Positions 58,342-64,000 of a DNA stretch of 64,000 nucleotides are shown here, one piece after another (the first letter of the stretch is position 1; every line of letters starts with the position of its first letter). The DNA is taken from assembly GCF_030580865.1 (NCBI RefSeq), contig NZ_JAUQSY010000017.1, positions 1-64,000 of the forward strand. Direction: 5' to 3'. Origin of the DNA: Hymenobacter aranciens (GTDB lineage Bacteria; Bacteroidota; Bacteroidia; Cytophagales; Hymenobacteraceae). The position numbers and the translations under genes were made by a program. Below the pieces are notes generated by a model that saw only the letters and a program-made list of their open reading frames with translations, ran no database searches and was not told the DNA's origin.

Positions 58342-60087
58342 CTAGTAGCCGAGGGCCGTGTCGTCGCCGCGCGGGTCGGCCCCGCCCTCCAGGCGGCCAT
58401 CGGGCAGCACCCGAATAAGGTCCACCCGGCCCCAGGGCTGGCGCGGGTTGAGCTGGTAGCCGCGGCGGCGCAGGGTGTCCTGGGCAGCGGGGGTGAGGGC
58501 GCCGGCCTCCACGTCGATGAGGTCGGGCAGCCACTGGTGGTGCAGGCGCGGGGCGGCCACGGCCTGCTGGGCGTTCAGCCCGTAGTCGACAATGCCCACG
58601 ATGGCCTGCAGCACGCTCGTGATGATGGTGCTGCCGCCGGGCGTGCCCACCACCATCGCCAGCTTATTGTTGCGCGTGAGGATGGTGGGCGTCATCGAAG
58701 AAAGCATGCGCTTGCCCGGCGCAATGGCGTTGGCGGTGCCGCCCACCAGCCCGTAGGCGTTGGGCACGCCGGGCTTCACCGAAAAATCGTCCATCTCATT
58801 ATTGAGCAGGAAGCCGGCGCCCGGCACCACCACGCGGCTGCCGTAGCCACCGTTGAGGGTAGTGGTGCAGCTCACGGCATTGCCGTAGGCATCGACAATG
58901 CTGTAGTGGGTGGTCTCGGTGCTTTCGTAACCGGGGATGCCCTCGCCCGCCGTCACCTCGCGGCTGGGCGTGGCCCGGCCGTTGGGCTTGATGCTGCCGG
59001 CACGGTGGCGGTTGTAGTCGATGTCGAGCAGCCTGGCCAGCGGCACGCGGCCAAAGTCGGGGTCGCCGAGGTAGGTGGCGCGGTCGGCGTAGGCGCGGCG
59101 CTCTACCTCGGTGAGGTAGTGGGTGGCCAGGGGCGAGTGGTAGCCGTAGCGCACCATGTCTACAGGCTCCAGCATCTGCAGCATCTGCATGAGGGCCACC
59201 CCGCCGGAACTGGGCGGCGGCATCGAAATGACCTCGTACTCGCGGTAGCGCCCGCGCAGGGGCGCCCGCCAGCGGGCCGTGTAGCCATCGAGGTCGGCCT
59301 GGGTGAGGAGGCCGCCGTGCTTTTCCATAGCGGTGGTGAGCAGGCGGGCTGTCTCGCCCTTGTAGAAGCCGACACGGCCCTGGTCGCGGATGCGCTCCAG
59401 CGTCGTGGCCAGCTCGGGCAGGCGCAGGGTGTCGCCGGCCTTCCAGCCGCCCGAGCGCAGGTAGGCCGGCGTGCTGCCGACGTTTTGCTTATACAGGTCG
59501 AGCTGCACGCGGTTGAGCCCCTCGGCCTCGCGGGCTGTGAGGGCGAAGCCCCGGCGCGCCAGCGCCACCGCCGGCTGCACCAGCGAGGGCCACGAGAGCT
59601 TACCCAGGCGCTTGTGCAGGGCCACCATGCCGGCCACGGTGCCGGGAGTGCCCACGGCCAGCGGCCCGGTGGTGCTCAGGTCCGGCATCACGTTGCCGGC
59701 CTTGTCGAGGTACATATTCTTGGAAGCCGCCAGAGGGGCCCGCTCCCGGAAGTCGAGCGCGCCGGCGGTGCCGTTGCGGTCGAGGTACACCAGGAAGCCG
59801 CCGCCGCCGATGTTGCCGGCGGCGGGCAGCACCACGGCCAGGGCCAGCTGCACGGCCACGGCCGCGTCGTAGGCATTGCCGCCGCGCTGCAGCACCAGCG
59901 TGCCCACCCGCGAGGCCTCGGGGTGCGCCGACACCACCATGGCGTAGCGTGTGGTCACGGGCGCGCTCGTCTTGGGCAGCGCCATCGCCAGGTTCGATTC
60001 AAAAGCCCGGCCCGACGACGTCACGGACCGCTCGCCCGCGCAAGCCAGTAAAAGTGCCAGGGGTAAAGCCAGCAGTTTGGTTTTCAT
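58342..60087 (-). CDS. ggt: Gamma-glutamyltransferase, lipoprotein form
   Basis: A 581-residue Ntn-hydrolase that cleaves glutathione and other gamma-glutamyl compounds in the periplasm or at the surface. Lipobox LLLAC follows MKTKLLALPLA. Family marks: ALAVVLPAAGNIGGGGFLVY, FRERAP, the autocatalytic threonine in STETTHYSIVDAYGNAVS (first T before HYSI), NNEMDDF and TPGGSTIITSVLQ. Length is normal for the unprocessed precursor. The ATG at 60087 gives the signal. It is divergent from the branching enzyme gene by 105 bases; a -7-like TTTCTTTG lies just upstream on the minus strand. Confidence 0.9.
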   Translation of the reverse strand: MKTKLLALPLALLLACAGERSVTSSGRAFESNLAMALPKTSAPVTTRYAMVVSAHPEASRVGTLVLQRGGNAYDAAVAVQLALAVVLPAAGNIGGGGFLVYLDRNGTAGALDFRERAPLAASKNMYLDKAGNVMPDLSTTGPLAVGTPGTVAGMVALHKRLGKLSWPSLVQPAVALARRGFALTAREAEGLNRVQLDLYKQNVGSTPAYLRSGGWKAGDTLRLPELATTLERIRDQGRVGFYKGETARLLTTAMEKHGGLLTQADLDGYTARWRAPLRGRYREYEVISMPPPSSGGVALMQMLQMLEPVDMVRYGYHSPLATHYLTEVERRAYADRATYLGDPDFGRVPLARLLDIDYNRHRAGSIKPNGRATPSREVTAGEGIPGYESTETTHYSIVDAYGNAVSCTTTLNGGYGSRVVVPGAGFLLNNEMDDFSVKPGVPNAYGLVGGTANAIAPGKRMLSSMTPTILTRNNKLAMVVGTPGGSTIITSVLQAIVGIVDYGLNAQQAVAAPRLHHQWLPDLIDVEAGALTPAAQDTLRRRGYQLNPRQPWGRVDLIRVLPDGRLEGGADPRGDDTALGY

Positions 60088-60163
60088 TTGGCAAAGAAAC
60101 GTCGGGCGGGGCATACTTCTATACAGTCGCGCCCCGTAGTGCGTAGTAGCGCTTGCCTTGCCC

Positions 60164-60171
60164 TACATTTG
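60164..60171 (+). promoter_or_regulatory. -7 box TACATTTG of the branching enzyme gene
   Basis: Perfect TAnnTTTG, 22 bases before the ATG at 60193. It shows that in-frame codons upstream (from 60088) are not the start. Confidence 0.6.
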
Positions 60172-60192
60172 AGTCCCAACCCGTCTCTCGTC

Positions 60193-62238
60193 ATGCCCCC
60201 GAAGAAAAAGCCCGCCGCCCCTAAGCTCGCCCTCACCAAAAATGACGCCTGGCTCCAGCCCTTCGAGCCCGTGCTGCTGCTGCGCCAGGAGCGCTATAAA
60301 GCCCGCCTGACCGAAATCGAGCAGTACCACGGCTCCCTCGCTAATTACGCCACCGCCCACCAGCAACTCGGCCTCTACTACGATGCCGGGCGCGGCGGCC
60401 TCGTGTACCGCGAGTGGGCCCCCGGCGCCGAGGCGCTCTATTTAATAGGTGATTTCAACTTCTGGAACCGCGCCGCCGACCCCCTGCAGCCGCTGGAGTT
60501 CGGCGTGTGGGAAGTTTTCCTGCCCGATGTTGATGGGCAGCCGCGCCTGGCCCACGGCAGCCGCTACAAAGTGCACGTCGTGGCCCACGGCCAGGGCAAA
60601 GACCGGCTGCCCGCCGCCCTGCGCCGCGCCGTGCAGGACGACAACACCAAGGATTTTGCCGCCCAGCACTGGCAGCCCGCCGAGCCCTTCCAGTGGACCG
60701 ACCAGAAATTCCGCGTCAAGAAGGCCGTGCCCGAGCCGCTCATCTACGAGGCCCACGTGGGCATGGCCACCGAGGAGCACCGCGTGGGCACATACCGCGA
60801 GTTTGCCGATAACATCCTCCCGCGCATCGCGGCCGACGGCTACAACTGCGTGCAGCTCATGGCTGTGATGGAGCACCCGTACTACGGCTCCTTCGGCTAC
60901 CACGTGGCCAATTTCTTTGCCGCCAGCTCCCGCTTCGGCACCCCCGAAGACCTCAAGCACCTCATCAATGAGGCGCACCGCCGCGGCATCGCCGTGCTGC
61001 TCGACATCGTGCATTCCCACGCCGTGAAAAACGAAGCCGAGGGCCTCGCCGACTTCGACGGCAGCGGCAACCTCTACTTCCACCAGGGCGAGCGCGGCAA
61101 CCACCCCGGCTGGGACTCCAAGCTCTTCGACTACGGTCGCCCCGAAGTGCAGCGCTTCCTGCTCAGCAACCTGCGCTACTGGCTCGACGAGTTTCACTTC
61201 GACGGTTTCCGCTTCGACGGCGTCACGAGCATGCTCTACCACCACCACGGCGAAGGCGTGGCCTTCATGGATTACGAGCAGTACTTCGGCCCCGGAGCTG
61301 ATGAGGACGCCATTCTCTACCTCATGCTGGCCACCACCCTGGTCCACGAGCTCAAAGCCGACGCCCTGCTCATTGCCGAAGACATGAGCGGCCTGCCCGG
61401 CCTTTGCCGCCCCATTAAGGAAGGCGGCGTGGGCTTCGATTACCGCCTCGCCATGGGCATCCCCGACTACTGGATTAAGCTGCTCAAGCACACGCCCGAC
61501 GAGCACTGGCCCCTCGGCGACCTCTGGCACACGCTCACCAACCGCCGCCCCGGCGAAAAAACCGTGGCCTACGCCGAAAGCCACGACCAGGCCCTCGTCG
61601 GCGACAAAACCCTCGCCCAATGGCTCTTCGATTCGGCCATCTATGCGCACATGAACGCCGACGACCCCGCGCCCGAAGCCGCGCGCGCCCTGGCGCTCCA
61701 CAAGATGATTCGCCTGATAACCCTCGCCGCCGGCGGCGAAGCCTACCTCAATTTCATCGGCAACGAGTTCGGCCACCCCGAGTGGGTCGACTTCCCCCGG
61801 GCCGGCAACGACTGGAGCTACCAGTACGCCCGCCGCCAGTGGAGCCTCGCCGACAATCCCGGCCTCAAGTTCCACTTCCTCGGCGCCTTCGACAAGGCCC
61901 TGACGCAGCTGGCCCGCCAGCAGCACCTGCTGGCCGCCCCTGCCGCGCAATTATTAAATCACGACGAAGTTAACAACGTGCTGGCTTTCACCCGCGGCGG
62001 CCTCACCTTCCTTTTCAATTTCAACCCCGAAACCAGCCTGCCCGACTACAACTTCCCCGTGCCCGCCACGGGCCAGTACCAGCTGTTGCTTTCGACTGAT
62101 GATGCGGCTTTCGGCGGCTTCGACCGGCTGGATAAGGCAGTGATATACGACACACTGGGGGGCGGCGGCACGGTGGAGGCGCCGCGGCTGAGCGTGTACC
62201 TGCCCAACCGCACGGCGCTGGTGCTTACCACCGTCTAA
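60193..62238 (+). CDS. glgB: 1,4-alpha-glucan branching enzyme
   Basis: A 681-residue cytoplasmic enzyme of glycogen synthesis that moves alpha-1,4 chains to alpha-1,6 positions. An N-terminal carbohydrate-binding beta-sandwich (GLVYREWAPGAEALYLIGDF) precedes the GH13 barrel with QLMAVMEHPYYGSFGYHV, nucleophile D in FDGFRFDGVTS, acid/base E in LLIAEDMSG and D in AESHDQALVGD; LNFIGNEFGHPEW follows. The length and motif forms resemble the eukaryote-like GH13_8 branching enzymes found in Bacteroidota. The ATG at 60193 is fixed by the -7 box. A glycosyltransferase-like gene lies 1.1 kb downstream on the other strand. Confidence 0.9.
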   Translation: MPPKKKPAAPKLALTKNDAWLQPFEPVLLLRQERYKARLTEIEQYHGSLANYATAHQQLGLYYDAGRGGLVYREWAPGAEALYLIGDFNFWNRAADPLQPLEFGVWEVFLPDVDGQPRLAHGSRYKVHVVAHGQGKDRLPAALRRAVQDDNTKDFAAQHWQPAEPFQWTDQKFRVKKAVPEPLIYEAHVGMATEEHRVGTYREFADNILPRIAADGYNCVQLMAVMEHPYYGSFGYHVANFFAASSRFGTPEDLKHLINEAHRRGIAVLLDIVHSHAVKNEAEGLADFDGSGNLYFHQGERGNHPGWDSKLFDYGRPEVQRFLLSNLRYWLDEFHFDGFRFDGVTSMLYHHHGEGVAFMDYEQYFGPGADEDAILYLMLATTLVHELKADALLIAEDMSGLPGLCRPIKEGGVGFDYRLAMGIPDYWIKLLKHTPDEHWPLGDLWHTLTNRRPGEKTVAYAESHDQALVGDKTLAQWLFDSAIYAHMNADDPAPEAARALALHKMIRLITLAAGGEAYLNFIGNEFGHPEWVDFPRAGNDWSYQYARRQWSLADNPGLKFHFLGAFDKALTQLARQQHLLAAPAAQLLNHDEVNNVLAFTRGGLTFLFNFNPETSLPDYNFPVPATGQYQLLLSTDDAAFGGFDRLDKAVIYDTLGGGGTVEAPRLSVYLPNRTALVLTTV

Positions 62239-62278
62239 TCACCATAACGAAGCATTTAGGCTGAAACTCAGCCAGCCG

Positions 62279-62812
62279 ATGAAGTACCTAAAAGCGCTAC
62301 TACTGCTCACGCTAGGCTCCTGCGCCGGCTCCCAGCAGATGCTTGAAGTCACCTGCGAATCCAGCGCTTACTCCAAAAAGGACGGCATGCTCCTGGCAAC
62401 GTACCACATGGAGCCAGCTAGTATTACGGATGCCAGTGGATTCTCATTCGCCGTGAAAGAGGCTTTTGTGGAGCGTCGGTTCATGATGAATTCCAAAACA
62501 GGCGAAGCTGTCTGGCTGGCCAACGGTGACTTTCTAGCCAAGCTGGTGGTGATTCCCACGAAAGAGTCGAAACCGGGCACTTTGGCCGTTACTTGGGATG
62601 CCAGATTGGTAAGTGATTCTCTCCCGGCCGCTAAAACGATGAATGCGCGGGAGTCTGTGGCCTATAGGACAGGAGCGGAGGTCTACGTATTCAGGCTTTT
62701 TTCACCGAATAAGTTTGAATGCCGGGAAATAAAGGCGGTGATACTGGTCAGGCAGCCAGATAAATCCATGAAAAAGTACTCGGTGGTATTCACCGCCGAC
62801 GTTTGTTATTAA
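62279..62812 (+). CDS. Small putative lipoprotein of unknown function
   Basis: A 177-residue exported protein: MKYLKALLLLTLGSC gives a lipobox LGSC. The body is beta-rich with two cysteines (TCESS, FECRE) and ends VFTADVCY. The family is not recognised. Its GC is lower than that of the neighbours, visible as more A/T at third positions. It follows glgB by 40 bases and could share its transcript. Confidence 0.6.
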   Translation: MKYLKALLLLTLGSCAGSQQMLEVTCESSAYSKKDGMLLATYHMEPASITDASGFSFAVKEAFVERRFMMNSKTGEAVWLANGDFLAKLVVIPTKESKPGTLAVTWDARLVSDSLPAAKTMNARESVAYRTGAEVYVFRLFSPNKFECREIKAVILVRQPDKSMKKYSVVFTADVCY

Positions 62813-62824
62813 CCACTGTTGCGC

Positions 62825-63322
62825 CTACGCCCGCTTACGGCCCTGCGCCAGGCGCGCTACCGTCTCGGCTAAGCGTTTAGCCCGCGTCTCGGGCTTTTTG
62901 GCGCCCTCCAGCCAGCGCACGTAGTCGCGCTGATGGCTGAAGGCCAGCTTGTCGAAATATTTTGCGGCGGCGGGCGCGGCGGCCAGCGCGGCGGCCAAGT
63001 CGTCGGGCGGGGTGATTTTGCGCTCGGCGGTGTCGCGGCTCAGCGCCACGTGCACGATGTCGCCCACGGTCTTATCCACCGCCCGGCGAATCTGCTTGAG
63101 CACCAGGATGCCGTGGTGGCCGTCGCCCAGCGGCGTGAGGCTGCCCTGGTATGGGAAGCCATCGAAAGTGGCGCGAATGGGCACCCGGCCGCGCGTGCCG
63201 TAGGCCTCCGTCACGGAGTAGGGCACCACCACAAACACGCCGCCGATGTCGCCGTCATCGGCTTCGAGCTGGGCTTCAAATTCGTGTTCAAAGGTAATTT
63301 CGGGCTCGTCGGAGGGATTCAT
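62825..63322 (-). CDS. DUF1905 / YdeI-OmpD-associated protein
   Basis: A 165-residue cytoplasmic protein. The first 100 residues are a DUF1905 beta-barrel (FEAQLEADDGDIGGVFVVV, VPIRATFDG), the last 60 a YdeI-type helical tail with DYVRWLEGAKKPETRAKRL. Common in Bacteroidota; the role is unknown. It is convergent with the lipoprotein gene by 12 bases and lies 15 bases downstream of the glycosyltransferase-like gene. Confidence 0.8.
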   Translation of the reverse strand: MNPSDEPEITFEHEFEAQLEADDGDIGGVFVVVPYSVTEAYGTRGRVPIRATFDGFPYQGSLTPLGDGHHGILVLKQIRRAVDKTVGDIVHVALSRDTAERKITPPDDLAAALAAAPAAAKYFDKLAFSHQRDYVRWLEGAKKPETRAKRLAETVARLAQGRKRA

Positions 63323-63337
63323 AAGGGCAAAGAAAAG

Positions 63338-64000
63338 CTAAAAATCAGCCACCGTGCCAATTTTGGCCAGAATGGCGTTGATGCCCGGCTCATCATCGGG
63401 GGCGATGACGCGCAGGCGGCCGGGCGGGTGGCCGTAGTGGCGCAGCAGCTGCCGCCGCAGGGCATCGGTAGCCAGTAAAATGGTGTGGGCCCGGCGGATA
63501 GCGTAGCGCTCCAGCTCCAGCCGCCAGCCGCGCTCGGCGGGCGCGGCCGTGGCGGCCGCCAGCTCCGTAACGTGCAGCACCAGCGGCCGCCGGCTGCGGT
63601 AGCGAATTTCGAGCGCCGCCAGCCAGGTGGGCCAGTTGGGGGCGTAGATGGCGCCGAATTGCTCGGGCTGCTCCGCCGCTACGTGGGTGGCAAAGCGGGC
63701 GTACTGAATAATGCGGTAGTGCAGGTTGTCGGACAGCGGCACGGGCGCCGGCGCGGTGGCCGGTAGTGGCTCGGGCTCAATCAAATCTGCCGCCGCCAGG
63801 TCGATGGCGGGCGGCAATTCCGGTTCGGGCTCCGGGGCCATGCGGTGCAGCGCGTGCAGGGCCTGGGTGAGCGAGGCGCGCTCGGGTGCATCGGGCAGCG
63901 GCGGGGCGGGCAGGCTGGAATCAACTTCCTCCGGCGCCAGCGTCAGGTTGTCCTCGGGCGCGTAGAGGTCGGCGGCTTCCTCGGGGCCGATTTCGGCCGA
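63338..64000 (-). CDS. Glycosyltransferase-like protein, C-terminal part (cut by window edge)
   Basis: The frame is open from 64000 to the stop at 63338 (221 residues seen); an internal ATG at 63841 is not needed as a start because the frame continues to the edge. After an acidic, proline-rich stretch (PEPEPELPPAIDLAAADLIE) comes a segment like the N-terminal lobe of GT-B glycosyltransferases: AIYAPNWPTWLAALEI, PLVLHVTELA, LERYAIRRAHTILLATD. It then stops at VADF, where a family 4 enzyme would normally continue with its second, sugar-nucleotide lobe. Given glgB nearby, a role in glycogen metabolism is possible, but the missing upstream part must decide. Confidence 0.6.
   Translation of the reverse strand, partial: SAEIGPEEAADLYAPEDNLTLAPEEVDSSLPAPPLPDAPERASLTQALHALHRMAPEPEPELPPAIDLAAADLIEPEPLPATAPAPVPLSDNLHYRIIQYARFATHVAAEQPEQFGAIYAPNWPTWLAALEIRYRSRRPLVLHVTELAAATAAPAERGWRLELERYAIRRAHTILLATDALRRQLLRHYGHPPGRLRVIAPDDEPGINAILAKIGTVADF

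Noticed and set aside
58237..60051. 604-codon plus-strand frame opposite ggt
   Set aside because: The minus strand encodes a complete gamma-glutamyltransferase with all motifs.
60442..61950. 502-codon minus-strand frame opposite glgB
   Set aside because: The plus strand encodes a complete branching enzyme; the antisense product has no motif.

Overview
This window looks like chromosomal DNA from a high-GC member of the Bacteroidota close to Hymenobacter (Cytophagales). The evidence is: several secreted proteins with type IX secretion (T9SS) C-terminal sorting domains, Bacteroidota-type -7 boxes (TAnnTTTG) upstream of many starts, no Shine-Dalgarno pattern, very high GC at third codon positions, and many proteins that start with MKK or MQLR signal peptides and end in peptidase S74 chaperone domains. 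I see no rRNA, tRNA or CRISPR array. Genes fill nearly all of the window; most of the long antisense reading frames are shadows caused by GC-rich codons.

Left part (1-13 kb). A secreted TIG/FG-GAP protein is followed by a defence island: a type III-like methyltransferase and helicase-nuclease pair, a divergent XRE regulator and an HNH endonuclease. Two small unknown proteins and a natural fusion of phosphoserine phosphatase with phosphoglycerate dehydrogenase (serine synthesis) follow.

Middle part (13-26.7 kb). Mostly minus-strand housekeeping and carbohydrate genes: aldo/keto reductase, VOC protein, nitroreductase, a DUF421 protein with a zinc ribbon, a secreted ELWxxDGT-repeat protein, a GH13 lipoprotein, a GNAT acetyltransferase and a GH31 glucosidase. 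Long perfect or near-perfect inverted repeats fill several of the gaps between co-directional genes, and one repeat-like insert sits in frame inside the GH31 gene. A 21-bp tandem array lies at 13979-14216. A NYN-domain protein and a small helical protein lie on the plus strand.

Right-middle part (26.8-55.9 kb). This is the striking section: a minus-strand run of very large, repetitive surface proteins. It holds a 974-aa fibre with 36 copies of a 17-aa repeat, a 2215-aa protein built of five blocks of one TIG domain plus five 53-aa FG-GAP repeats, an S74-family gene split by one in-frame TAG, and three intact S74 fibre paralogues (1434, 1262 and 1135 aa) with shared cassettes. The run ends with a sensor kinase and a LuxR/NarL response regulator. 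Six of these genes' promoters or near relatives, including the response regulator's own, carry the same 16-bp palindrome placed 22-23 bp upstream of a -7 box (centre near -41.5). I infer that this two-component system controls the surface fibre regulon and its own expression.

Right end (55.9-64 kb). A WG-repeat protein and gamma-glutamyltransferase form an operon; divergent from them is a glycogen branching enzyme, followed by a small lipoprotein, a DUF1905/YdeI-type protein and the C-terminal part of a glycosyltransferase-like protein cut by the window edge.
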